From Nakamurella alba (GTDB lineage: Bacteria > Actinomycetota > Actinomycetes > Mycobacteriales > Nakamurellaceae): DNA of 64,000 bases. The stretch lies in contig NZ_WLYK01000007.1 in assembly GCF_009707545.1 (NCBI RefSeq), positions 1 through 64,000 on the forward strand, read 5' to 3'. This document shows positions 32,929-40,711 of the stretch, piece by piece (within the stretch, counting starts at the first letter, position 1; the number at the start of each line of letters is the position of its first letter). The position numbers were made by a program, and so were the translations under genes. Below the pieces are notes generated by a model, which was given only the letters and a program-made list of their open reading frames with translations, did not search any database and was not told the origin of the DNA.

Positions 32929-33288
32929 ATGGAGTACATGATCCTGATCTACCGCGAGGAGACGGACGCGCCGGAGCCGGGCACGCCCGAGCACGGGCAG
33001 ATGATGGCCGGCTGGCTGGCCTTCAACCAGCAGCTGATCGACAGCGGCCACTGGGTGACCGGCGGCGGCCTGCAGCTCAGCACCAGCGCGACGACCGTGC
33101 GCCGGTCCGGCGGCGCGGTGGACACCCTGCTGGACGGCCCCTACGCCGAGACCAAGGAACAGCTCGGCGGCTTCTACCTGGTGAGGGCGGACGATCTGGA
33201 CGCTGCGCTCGAGCTGGCGAAGGCAGTACCGCTGCCGGACGCTCTCGTGGAGGTCCGGCCGCTGACCTACCGGCCGGACGCCGGCTGA
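32929..33288 (+). CDS. YciI/DGPF-domain protein
   Basis: 119 residues, a ferredoxin-like fold of the YCII family. The start is MEYMILIYREETDAPE. The DGPF-type motif reads DGPYAETKEQLGGFYLV near residue 68, with the conserved Asp and the Glu/Lys region. The ribosome binding site is GGAGGAGA. In actinobacteria DGPF genes of this kind sit next to ECF42 sigma factors, and that is the case here, 5 bases downstream. Their enzymatic role is unknown; the His-Asp pair of YciI enzymes is not fully conserved. Confidence 0.9.
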   Translation: MEYMILIYREETDAPEPGTPEHGQMMAGWLAFNQQLIDSGHWVTGGGLQLSTSATTVRRSGGAVDTLLDGPYAETKEQLGGFYLVRADDLDAALELAKAVPLPDALVEVRPLTYRPDAG

Positions 33289-33293
33289 ACCGG

Positions 33294-34592
33294 ATGCCGG
33301 CCGACCAGGGGCCGGCGGCGCCGGGAACCACCCACCAGGCCCTCACTGCCGCGGTCCGGGAGGACGGCGGGCGGTTGATCGCCCTGCTCACGGCGCGGTT
33401 CGGCGACCTGCACCTGGCCGACGAGGCCTTCCAGGACGCAGTGATCACGGCCGCCGAGCGCTGGCCCGCCGACGGCGTCCCGGGCCGGCCGGTGGCCTGG
33501 CTGCACACGGTGGCCGCGCACCGGGCGATCGACCTGCTCCGCCGGGCGGCCGCCGCCCGGCGCAGGTGGGCGGCGGCCGCGCCCGACCTGTACGACTCCG
33601 ACACCGACGACTTCGCGGCCGGGGAGGTGGTTCCGGTGCAGATCGAGGACCACCGGGAGACCGGGGACGAGCGACTGCGGCTGATGCTGCTCTGTGCGCA
33701 CCCGGCGCTGGCCGCCGACGTGCAGGTGGCGCTGACGCTGCGCCTGGTCGGCGGCCTGAGCACGGAGGAGATCGCCGCGGCGTTCCTGGTGCCGACCGCC
33801 ACCATGGCGCAGCGCATCGTCCGGGCAAAGAAGAAGATCCGGGACGCCCGCATCCCGCTGGTGGTGCCGGCCGATCCGACCGAGCGGATCGGTGCGCTGC
33901 TCGACGTGCTGTACCTGATCTGCAACGAGGGCTACCTGTCCCGTGGGGACGGTGCGGTGACCAGGGTGTCGCTGACCGACGAGGCGATCCGGCTGACCGC
34001 GCTGCTGCGGGACCAACTCGACCCCGACACCGCCACCGCCGCAGGAGCACTGGCCGAGGTGGAGGGGCTGCTGGCCCTGCAACTGTTCCTGCAGGCGCGG
34101 TCGGCGACCCGGGTGTCCGGCGACGAGCTGGTGCTGCTGGACGACCAGGACCGCACCCGCTGGGACCTGCCGATGATCGACCGGGCACGGCGGGTGCTGG
34201 CCGCGGCCCTGCACCGGCGCAGTCCCGGACCGTTCCAGCTGCAGGCGCTGATCGCCGAGCAGCACGCGATCGCACGCACCGCGGCGGACACCGACTGGCC
34301 GGCGATCGCGACGTTCTACCGGCACCTCGCCCGGGTCCGTCCGGGACCGGTGGTCACGTTGAACCATGCGGTGGCCGTGGCGATGGCGGACGGCCCGCGG
34401 GCCGGGCTGGCGCTGCTCGACGGGATCCGCGAGCTGGACGACTACCACCTGTTCCACGCCGTCCACGGCGAACTCCTGCTCCGCGACGGCCGTACCGACG
34501 ACGCACGTGCTGCCCTGCGGACGGCACTGGACCTGGCCCGCAACCCTGCCGAGGTGCGGCACCTGCGCCGGCGGATCAGCGACTGCGGCTGA
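33294..34592 (+). CDS. ECF42-type RNA polymerase sigma factor with long C-terminal domain
   Basis: 432 residues from ATG 33294, 5 bases after the DGPF gene. Region sigma-2 is at about residues 25-95 (FGDLHLADEAFQDAVITA; PVAWLHTVAAHRAIDLLRR) and sigma-4 at about 130-185 (LRLVGGLSTEEIAAAFLVPTATMAQRI, shortened). The remaining 240 residues (DUF6596-like, then TPR-like helices ending in LDLARNPAEVRHLRRRI) are the hallmark of ECF42 and are needed for activity in the Streptomyces members studied. No anti-sigma gene is present, as is usual for this group. It probably directs its own DGPF partner. The last 17 bases overlap the convergent gene at 34576. Confidence 0.9.
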   Translation: MPADQGPAAPGTTHQALTAAVREDGGRLIALLTARFGDLHLADEAFQDAVITAAERWPADGVPGRPVAWLHTVAAHRAIDLLRRAAAARRRWAAAAPDLYDSDTDDFAAGEVVPVQIEDHRETGDERLRLMLLCAHPALAADVQVALTLRLVGGLSTEEIAAAFLVPTATMAQRIVRAKKKIRDARIPLVVPADPTERIGALLDVLYLICNEGYLSRGDGAVTRVSLTDEAIRLTALLRDQLDPDTATAAGALAEVEGLLALQLFLQARSATRVSGDELVLLDDQDRTRWDLPMIDRARRVLAAALHRRSPGPFQLQALIAEQHAIARTAADTDWPAIATFYRHLARVRPGPVVTLNHAVAVAMADGPRAGLALLDGIRELDDYHLFHAVHGELLLRDGRTDDARAALRTALDLARNPAEVRHLRRRISDCG

Positions 34593-34923
34593 CCGCCCGG
34601 TCGGCCAGCGCCGACAGCACCTCACGGTGGGCCGGTCCGGTGCGGATCGTCAGCTCCACCCGGCCGTCCGCGGCGTGCAGGTCGAAGGTGAAGAAGGAGC
34701 AGCAGGAGGTCTCCCGCACCGCGAGCCCCGCCACCCGGGCCGCCACTCCGGCGTCCGGGCGCAGCTCCAGGCGCACCTCGTCCGGCCCGGCGTGCACGGC
34801 CAGCACATCAGTGGCGAACACCTCGTCGAACTCCGCCGCGCGCAGCGGCTGCTCGGTGGTCGGCAGGGTGCACGCGGACGGCACCCAGCCGGGGCCCGTC
34901 CCGGGCGACTCGGCAACGGTCAT
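34576..34923 (-). CDS. Small conserved protein with ETSCCSFFTF motif
   Basis: 115 residues from the ATG at 34923. The centre has VRETSCCSFFTFDLHAADGRVEL (given here in part), a Cys-Cys-x-Phe-Phe pattern seen in many short actinobacterial hypothetical proteins. It also has LRAAEFDEVFATDV near residue 28 and an Arg-rich end. No function is known to me; adjacent cysteines could bind a metal. It ends inside the 3' end of the sigma factor gene (17-base convergent overlap). A longer open frame to 35712 in this direction is the antisense shadow of the next gene and was not accepted. Confidence 0.68.
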   Translation of the reverse strand: MTVAESPGTGPGWVPSACTLPTTEQPLRAAEFDEVFATDVLAVHAGPDEVRLELRPDAGVAARVAGLAVRETSCCSFFTFDLHAADGRVELTIRTGPAHREVLSALADRAVSRSR

Positions 34924-34978
34924 GTGCGACGGTAACCCTGCGGTGGCCGGACGGCAGGGTCCGGCATGATCGGACCCG

Positions 34979-36178
34979 ATGCCCAGGTCGCCCGTGTTCA
35001 CCACCACCGCCCGACGCGCCCGGCTGCTGACCCGGCACCACCTCGCCGCCGAGCACCCGGCCGGTTCCGTCCTCGCCGCCGCCGACGGCGTGCTGGGGCT
35101 GCACGCGACCGACCCGGCGTCCATCTCGCTGTCGGTGCTGGCCCGCGATCCCCACCTGACGATCGAGGGCGTCGGCACGGCGCTGCACGACGACCGGTCC
35201 GTGGTCCGGATGATGGCGATGCGCCGCACGCTGTTCGTGGTGCCGATGGCCTCGGTGCCGGTGGTGCACGCCGGTGCGTCGCTGGGGGTGGCCGCCCGCA
35301 CATGGCGGCGCCTGGAGTCGCTGCTGCGCGGGCCCACGGATCCGGAGCTCGGCGACATCGACCTCACCGCCTGGATCCGGTCGGTGGCCGACGGCGCGGC
35401 GGCCGCGGTGGAGCAGCTGGGCGTGGCCACCGCGGCCGAGATCGTCGCCCTGGAGCCACGTCTGCGCACCGCGATGCTGCCGACCGGCAACCAGCCGTGG
35501 GACGCCCGGCAGGCTATCACCAGCATGGTGCTGGTCGGGCTGGGCTGCGAGGGCCGGATCGTCCGCGGCCGGCCGCAGGGCGACTGGGCCTCGCGCCGGC
35601 ACCGCTGGGAACCGGGCCGCGCGTTCTGGCCGGACGGGCTGCCCGAGCTCGACCCGGCGGACGCCCGGCGGGACCTGGCCGGGTTGTACCTGCGACGGTT
35701 CGGCCCGGCCACCGAGGCCGACGTGAAGTGGTGGACCGGCTGGAACCTGGGCGAGACCCGCGCCGCCCTGGCCGCTCTCGGCGCCGTCGAGGTCGAACTG
35801 GAGGGCAGTGCGCCGGGCTTCGTGCTGCCCGGCGACCTGGATCCGGAGCCGACACCCGCACCGGTGGCGAACCTGCTGCCGGCCCTGGACCCGACTGCGA
35901 TGGGGTGGAAGGACCGGGACTTCTACTTCGACATCGACCGCACGCCGCTCTTCGACCGCAACGGCAACATCGGGCCGACGATCTGGTGGAACGGCGGCGT
36001 GGTCGGCGGGTGGACAGTCCGCAAGGACGGCGAGGTGGCGCACCGGCTGCTGACCCGGATCGGCCGGGCCGGCACCGCGGCCGTCGCCGCGCAGGTGGCG
36101 GACCTGCAGGTTCGGCTGGGTGGCCGCGGTGTCGTACCGTCCTTCCGGACACCGCTGGAGAAGGAGCTCGCCGGATGA
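34979..36178 (+). CDS. AlkZ-like winged-helix DNA glycosylase family protein (HTH_42)
   Basis: 399 residues of the HTH_42 family, whose best-known members AlkZ and YcaQ unhook interstrand crosslinks or excise alkylated bases. Recognisable are LLTRHHLAAEHPAGSVLAAADGVLGLHATDP (start, in part), RMMAMRRTLFVVP (near residue 78), the WWTGWNLGETRAAL block (near 247) and DIDRTPLFDRNGNIGPTIWWNGGVVGGW (near 320, in part). AlkZ uses a Gln-x-Gln motif; here the matching position reads LHAT, so glycosylase activity is doubtful and a fold-only relationship is possible. Its stop overlaps the sugar kinase start by 4 bases. Confidence 0.82.
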   Translation: MPRSPVFTTTARRARLLTRHHLAAEHPAGSVLAAADGVLGLHATDPASISLSVLARDPHLTIEGVGTALHDDRSVVRMMAMRRTLFVVPMASVPVVHAGASLGVAARTWRRLESLLRGPTDPELGDIDLTAWIRSVADGAAAAVEQLGVATAAEIVALEPRLRTAMLPTGNQPWDARQAITSMVLVGLGCEGRIVRGRPQGDWASRRHRWEPGRAFWPDGLPELDPADARRDLAGLYLRRFGPATEADVKWWTGWNLGETRAALAALGAVEVELEGSAPGFVLPGDLDPEPTPAPVANLLPALDPTAMGWKDRDFYFDIDRTPLFDRNGNIGPTIWWNGGVVGGWTVRKDGEVAHRLLTRIGRAGTAAVAAQVADLQVRLGGRGVVPSFRTPLEKELAG

Positions 36179-37473
36179 CCCGACGTTTCCGGCTGGGCGT
36201 CGACATCGGCACCAGCTCGGTGAAGGTCGCCCTGCACGACCAGGAGTCGCAGCAGCGCACCGCATTCCGCTCCTCGCACTACCCCTCCGCCCATCCCGCA
36301 CCGGACCGGGTCGAGCAGGACCAGGACGACTGGTGGCGGGCGGTGGGTGAGGCGCTCACCGCGCTGCTGCACCACCATCCCGCGGTCACCGCCGGCAACT
36401 CGGTCATCGGGCTGACCGGCCAGATGCACACCACCACGCTGCTGAGCGCCGACGACCGGCCGCTGCGTCCGGCGATCCTGTGGTCCGACCGCCGGGCCGC
36501 CGAGCTGTGTGCGGCGTACAACGCGGCGCACCCGGAGCACGTCGACGTCACCGGCAATCCGCTGCTGGCCGCCTTCACCGCGGCCCACCTGCGCTGGCTC
36601 CGGGCGCACGAACCGGAGGTGCTGAGCCGGACCCGGAAGGTGCTGGTGCCCAAGGATCTCGTCCGGCTGCGGCTGGGCGCCGGGTACGCCACCGAGCCGG
36701 CGGACGCCTCCGCGACCGCCCTGCTGGACACCCGGTCCGGGCAGTGGGACTCCGATCTGGCCGCCGGCTGCGGGATCGACCTCGACCGGCTGCCGCCGGT
36801 GCTGCCCTCGGCCGCGGTGACCGGCGAGATCGCGGCGCTCCCGGACGGCGACCCGGTGCTGCGCCGGCTGCTCGGCTCCCCGGTGGTCGGCGGGGCGGGG
36901 GACCAGGCCGCCCTCGGCATCGCCCTGGACGTGACAGCACCTGGTGCGCTGGGACTCTCGCTCGGCACCTCCGGAGTCGCGATCTCGGCGAGCGACCACG
37001 CCGTGCCCGGCGCCTTCCGGCATGCGCTCCCCGACACCTGGCTGCGCCTGGACTCCATCCACGCCGCCGGTCTGGCGCTGACCTGGTGGTCCGGGATCGC
37101 CGGACGCAGCGTGGACGACCTGCTGGCGGAGGTGGCCGGCGCGGGCACGGGCGGTCCGGTGTTCGTGCCGCACCTGCAGGGCGGCCGGGACGGCGACCAC
37201 GCCGCGGGCGGATCCTTCACCGGGCTGCGCGCCGATCACACGCGGGCCGACCTGACCCGTGCCGTCCTGGCCGGGGTGGCCGGCGAGATGACCGGCCTGG
37301 CCGCCGCTGTCACCGACGGCGTGCTGCCGGCGCGGGTAGCGGCCGGCGGCCGCGGCGCCTCCTCACCGCTGTGGCGATCGCTGCTCGGCGCCGCACTGGG
37401 CCGCGAGATCCTGCCGGCCGACGGGGATTCCGCCGACGGTGCTGCCCTGCTCGCCGGTCATGCGGACCTCTGA
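36175..37473 (+). CDS. FGGY-family sugar kinase, xylulokinase-like
   Basis: 432 residues from ATG 36175, overlapping the preceding stop (ATGA). The N-terminal phosphate loop is GVDIGTSSVKVAL (residues 7-19), GLTGQMHTT is the substrate region near 80, the catalytic Asp is in GGAGDQAALG (near 242), and the second adenosine loop is AAGGRGASSPLWRSLLG (near 390). The short form and the GQMH motif match xylulokinases, which phosphorylate D-xylulose with ATP. A polyol dehydrogenase gene follows 50 bases later, so a route polyol to xylulose to xylulose 5-phosphate is likely. No transporter for a sugar alcohol lies beside it. Confidence 0.88.
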   Translation: MTRRFRLGVDIGTSSVKVALHDQESQQRTAFRSSHYPSAHPAPDRVEQDQDDWWRAVGEALTALLHHHPAVTAGNSVIGLTGQMHTTTLLSADDRPLRPAILWSDRRAAELCAAYNAAHPEHVDVTGNPLLAAFTAAHLRWLRAHEPEVLSRTRKVLVPKDLVRLRLGAGYATEPADASATALLDTRSGQWDSDLAAGCGIDLDRLPPVLPSAAVTGEIAALPDGDPVLRRLLGSPVVGGAGDQAALGIALDVTAPGALGLSLGTSGVAISASDHAVPGAFRHALPDTWLRLDSIHAAGLALTWWSGIAGRSVDDLLAEVAGAGTGGPVFVPHLQGGRDGDHAAGGSFTGLRADHTRADLTRAVLAGVAGEMTGLAAAVTDGVLPARVAAGGRGASSPLWRSLLGAALGREILPADGDSADGAALLAGHADL

Positions 37474-37523
37474 CGCGCAGTCACACCACCACCCCGCCAC
37501 ACCAGCAACGAAGGAGCACCCCC

Positions 37524-38534
37524 GTGAAGGCCGTCCTGTTCACCGCGCCGGAGACCATCGAGATCGGCGAGCTGCCGGACCCGACCCCAGGCCCCGGCGA
37601 GGTGATCGTCGCGCCGGCCGCCGCGGGCATCTGCGGTACCGACATCCACATCCTGGAAGGTGATCTCGCCCGGTCCTGGCCGACGGTGCCCGGCCACGAG
37701 TTCGCCGGCACCGTGGTCGCCGTCGGCGCGGGCGACAAGGACGACCTGTTCGGGATCACGGTCGGCGACCGGGTCGCGGTCGACCCGTCGCTGTACTGCG
37801 GGCAGTGCTACCAGTGCCGCCGCGCCCGCGGGAACCAGTGCGAGCGCTGGGGTTCGCTCGGGGTGACCGCACCGGGTGGCGCCGCCGAACTGGTCGCCGC
37901 CCCGGCAGCGAACTGCGTCCGACTGCCGGAGCACGTCGACACCCGGGACGCCCCGCTGATCGAGCCGCTGGCGTGCGCCATCCGGGGGTACGACGTGCTG
38001 CGGATGGCACTGGCGGACCACGTGCTGATCTACGGCGCCGGCACGATGGGCCTGATGATGCTGCAGCTGGCCAAGAAGGCCGGCGCGGCCACCGTGACCG
38101 TGCTCGACCGGAACACCGGGAGACTCGCCGGCGCAGCGGATCTCGGCTGCACGGCGACGGCGACCTCGGCCGACGAGGTGGCCGGGGACCACCCGCGCGG
38201 GTGGGACGTGGTGATCGACTGCTCCGGCGCGGTCCCGGCGATCGAGGACGGCCTGACCCGGGTCGGTCGCGGCGGCACCTACCTGCAGTTCGGCGTCTCC
38301 GCGACGGACGCAGTGGCACGGTTCAACCCGTATACCGTGTACCACCAGGAGATCACCATCGCCGGGTCGATGGCGGTGCTGCACAGCTTCGAGCGGGCGG
38401 CGGACCTGTTCGCCACCGGGGTGATCGACCCGGCCGACTTCATCACCCACCGGATCCCGATGGCCGACTACGCCGCGGCGGTCGACCTGTTCCGGGCCGG
38501 CACCGGCCGCAAGGTGCAGGTGGTCACCGGCTGA
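37524..38534 (+). CDS. Zinc-dependent sorbitol/polyol dehydrogenase-like ADH
   Basis: 336 residues from GTG 37524, preceded by AAGGAGC. Catalytic zinc ligands are in GICGTDIHI (near 35) and PGHEFAGT (near 57). The structural zinc site is CGQCYQCRRARGNQC (near 92-106). The coenzyme loop is IYGAGTMGLMMLQLAKKAGA (near 170-190). The pattern resembles sorbitol/arabitol/threonine dehydrogenases. Together with the xylulokinase-like gene upstream it suggests oxidation of a pentitol to xylulose. Its stop codon lies within a 24-base direct repeat that also ends the convergent MFS gene. Confidence 0.9.
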   Translation: MKAVLFTAPETIEIGELPDPTPGPGEVIVAPAAAGICGTDIHILEGDLARSWPTVPGHEFAGTVVAVGAGDKDDLFGITVGDRVAVDPSLYCGQCYQCRRARGNQCERWGSLGVTAPGGAAELVAAPAANCVRLPEHVDTRDAPLIEPLACAIRGYDVLRMALADHVLIYGAGTMGLMMLQLAKKAGAATVTVLDRNTGRLAGAADLGCTATATSADEVAGDHPRGWDVVIDCSGAVPAIEDGLTRVGRGGTYLQFGVSATDAVARFNPYTVYHQEITIAGSMAVLHSFERAADLFATGVIDPADFITHRIPMADYAAAVDLFRAGTGRKVQVVTG

Positions 38535-38585
38535 GCGCGCGCCGCCGGCCGGCCCAGCACCGTCACCGGCTGAGCGCGCGCCGCC
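38523..38585. repeat. 24-bp direct repeat carrying the stops of two convergent genes
   Basis: GTCACCGGCTGAGCGCGCGC plus CGCC occurs at 38523-38546 and again, base for base, at 38562-38585 (period 39). The first copy encodes the end of the polyol dehydrogenase (Val-Thr-Gly-stop). The second, read on the other strand, encodes the end of the MFS transporter (Arg-Arg-Ala-Leu-Ser-Arg-stop). Confidence 0.9.
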
Positions 38586-39762
38586 GCATCCGGACGGCGA
38601 GCAGGCCGAGCAGCACGGCCAGCACGCCGAACCCGGCACCGACCGCGCACACCGCACCCCAGCCGCCGTGCGTCCAGGCGAGTCCGGCGACCGCCGAGCC
38701 GACCACGCCGCCGAGGAAGTAGGTCGCCATGTAGGCCGCGGTCAGCCGGCTGCGGGCCGCCGGGTCGAGCGCGTAGATCTCGCTCTGGTTGGTGATGTGC
38801 AGGCCCATCGCCGCCAGATCGAGCACCAGGATGCCGACGATCAGCGCCCAGAGGTGCGTGCCGCCGAGCAGCAGCGGGGCCCAGGCCAGGACCAGGACGG
38901 TGGTGGTGACCAGGGTCAGCACCACCGGGCCGAACCGGTCGGTGATCCGGCCCGCCACCATCGCCGCCGCCGCGCCACCGGCCCCGATCAGCCCGAAGGA
39001 GCCGATCACCGCGGTGCTGTAGCCGTAGGGCTCCGCGCTCAGCAGGAACCCGAGCGGCGTCCACAGCACGCTGAACCCGCCGAAGAGCGCGAAACCCAGC
39101 GCCGCCCGGACCCGCAGCACCGGCAGGTCGCGGACCAGCGCCCCGATCGATGCGAGCAGCGCCCGGTAGCTGCCGGTGACCAGCGGCTTCGACCGCGGGA
39201 CCACCCGCAGCGCCGCCGCTCCGGTGACCAGCACCAGTCCGGCGCCGACGAAGTAGACCGCGCGCCAACCGCCCCACTCGCCGATCCAGCCGGCCACCGT
39301 GCGGGCCAGCAGGATGCCGAGCAGCAGACCGCTCATCACCGTGCCGACCACCCGGCCCCGGGTCTGCTCGGGCGCCATGTTGGCTGCGGTCGCCACCGTC
39401 AGCTGGGCCACGCAGGCGGTCAGCCCGACCAGCACCACGGCGATGTCCAGCAGCACCAGCGACGGTGCCAGCGCCACCCCGACCTGGGCCAACGCCAGCA
39501 GTCCGAGCAGCACGCCGAGCGCCTTGCGCCGGTCCACCCGGTCGCCGAGCGGCACCAGCAGCAGCAGCCCGACCACATATCCGATCTGGGTCAGCGCGAT
39601 GGTGATCGAGACCGCCTGCTCGCTGACCCCGAGATCGGCCCGGATCTCCTCCACCAGCGGCTGCCCGAAGTACAGGGTTCCGGCCGCCACCGCGGTGACC
39701 ACCGCGAACAGCAGCACCACCGGACCCCGCAGCGCGGTGGTCCGGGTCGGTGTTGTCGTCAT
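38563..39762 (-). CDS. MFS transporter
   Basis: 399 residues, 12 predicted helices, starting at ATG 39762 with a GGATGAG site. The MFS loop motif GDRVDRRKALG lies between helices 2 and 3 (near 73). The repeated motif GRITDRFGP lies between helices 8 and 9. The sequence fits the general sugar/drug/dicarboxylate MFS type and gives no clear substrate. It diverges from the CitE-like gene with a 59-base intergenic region that contains the island palindrome at 39807-39821. It is therefore probably co-regulated with the catabolic genes and may move a pathway compound in or out. Confidence 0.88.
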   Translation of the reverse strand: MTTTPTRTTALRGPVVLLFAVVTAVAAGTLYFGQPLVEEIRADLGVSEQAVSITIALTQIGYVVGLLLLVPLGDRVDRRKALGVLLGLLALAQVGVALAPSLVLLDIAVVLVGLTACVAQLTVATAANMAPEQTRGRVVGTVMSGLLLGILLARTVAGWIGEWGGWRAVYFVGAGLVLVTGAAALRVVPRSKPLVTGSYRALLASIGALVRDLPVLRVRAALGFALFGGFSVLWTPLGFLLSAEPYGYSTAVIGSFGLIGAGGAAAAMVAGRITDRFGPVVLTLVTTTVLVLAWAPLLLGGTHLWALIVGILVLDLAAMGLHITNQSEIYALDPAARSRLTAAYMATYFLGGVVGSAVAGLAWTHGGWGAVCAVGAGFGVLAVLLGLLAVRMRRRALSR

Positions 39763-39806
39763 CTCATCCGACCCTTTCCGGCGATGTTCCGTCGCGTTCC
39801 TGAGGA

Positions 39807-39821
39807 TGGAACACTGTTCCA
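39807..39821. promoter_or_regulatory. IclR-type operator, perfect palindrome
   Basis: TGGAACACTGTTCCA is a perfect palindrome around a central C. It has the TGGAA-N5-TTCCA form of E. coli IclR sites. It ends directly at the ATG of the CitE-like gene and lies 45 bases before the divergent MFS start. Binding there would cover the start site of the CitE transcript. Confidence 0.75.
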
Positions 39822-40691
39822 ATGTCTGCCGCCGCCGCGTCCGAGCCGCTGAGCTACCTCTACGTCCCCGGTGATGCACCCGCCCGCTTCGCCGGCGCAC
39901 TGACCAAGGGCGCGGACGCGCTGGTGCTGGATCTCGAGGACGGGGTGGCGCCGGCGGCGAAGGAGGCCGCGGTCGCCGCAGTGGCCGCGTTCCTGCAGCA
40001 GCCCGGCGGCATCGGCGAGCCGCAGATCTGGGTGCGGATCGACCCGTCGCGGATCGGCACGGACCTGCCGCTGCTGGTCCACCCGCGGCTGGCCGGGCTG
40101 TTCGTGCCGAAACCGGAGGACCCGCGTGACCTGCTGGAACTCGACGTCCGGCTGTCCGGCCTGGAGTCCGCGGCCGGACTGGCCGAGGGCACCGTCGGCC
40201 TGGTCCCGCTGATCGAGTCGGCCGCCGGGCTGCTCGCGGTGGCGGCGATCGCCCGCTGCCCGCGGGTCCGCCGGCTCGGCATGGGCGAGGCGGACCTGCG
40301 CGCGCAGCTGCGCCTGCTGCCCGGCCCGGACGAGATCGAGCTGCTGCCCGCACGGTCCGCCGTGGTGGTCGCCGCCGCGGCGGCGGGCCTGCCCGCGCCG
40401 ATCGGATCGACCAGCACCGACTTCCGCGACCTGGACCGACTCGCCGTGACCACCGCCCGGTTGCGCGCGCTCGGCTTCGGCGCCCGGACCGCGATCCACC
40501 CGGCCCAGCTGCCGGTCCTGCGGGCCACCTTCACCCCGGACGAGGCCGCGATCGCCGCTGCGCGAGCGTTGGTCGACGAGTTCCGTCGCGCCGATGCGGA
40601 CGGTCGCGGTGCGGTGGTCGGCGCCGACGGCACGATGATCGACCTGGCCGTGGTGCGCGCGGCGCAGACCCTGCTCGGGCCGGGCCGCTGA
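39822..40691 (+). CDS. HpcH/HpaI aldolase/citrate lyase (CitE-like) family lyase
   Basis: 289 residues. The CitE-like barrel is shown by LYVPGDAPARFAGALTKGAD at the N-terminus, LVLDLEDGV with the conserved Glu-Asp at about residue 35, WVRIDP near 68, LVPLIESAAG near 127 with the metal-binding Glu, and GMGEADLRAQL near 155. Family members split 3-hydroxyacyl-CoA thioesters such as citramalyl-CoA, malyl-CoA or citryl-CoA into acyl-CoA and a keto acid. A CaiB CoA-transferase next door could supply the CoA ester. The start abuts the operator at 39807-39821, so the message may be almost leaderless. Confidence 0.88.
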   Translation: MSAAAASEPLSYLYVPGDAPARFAGALTKGADALVLDLEDGVAPAAKEAAVAAVAAFLQQPGGIGEPQIWVRIDPSRIGTDLPLLVHPRLAGLFVPKPEDPRDLLELDVRLSGLESAAGLAEGTVGLVPLIESAAGLLAVAAIARCPRVRRLGMGEADLRAQLRLLPGPDEIELLPARSAVVVAAAAAGLPAPIGSTSTDFRDLDRLAVTTARLRALGFGARTAIHPAQLPVLRATFTPDEAAIAAARALVDEFRRADADGRGAVVGADGTMIDLAVVRAAQTLLGPGR

Positions 40692-40711
40692 GCCGGTCGC
40701 GGGCACCGCGG

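Noticed and set aside
34576-35712. 378-residue extension of the Cys-Cys protein
   Set aside because: The upstream two thirds are antisense to the AlkZ-like gene; the ATG at 34923 gives a compact conserved protein.
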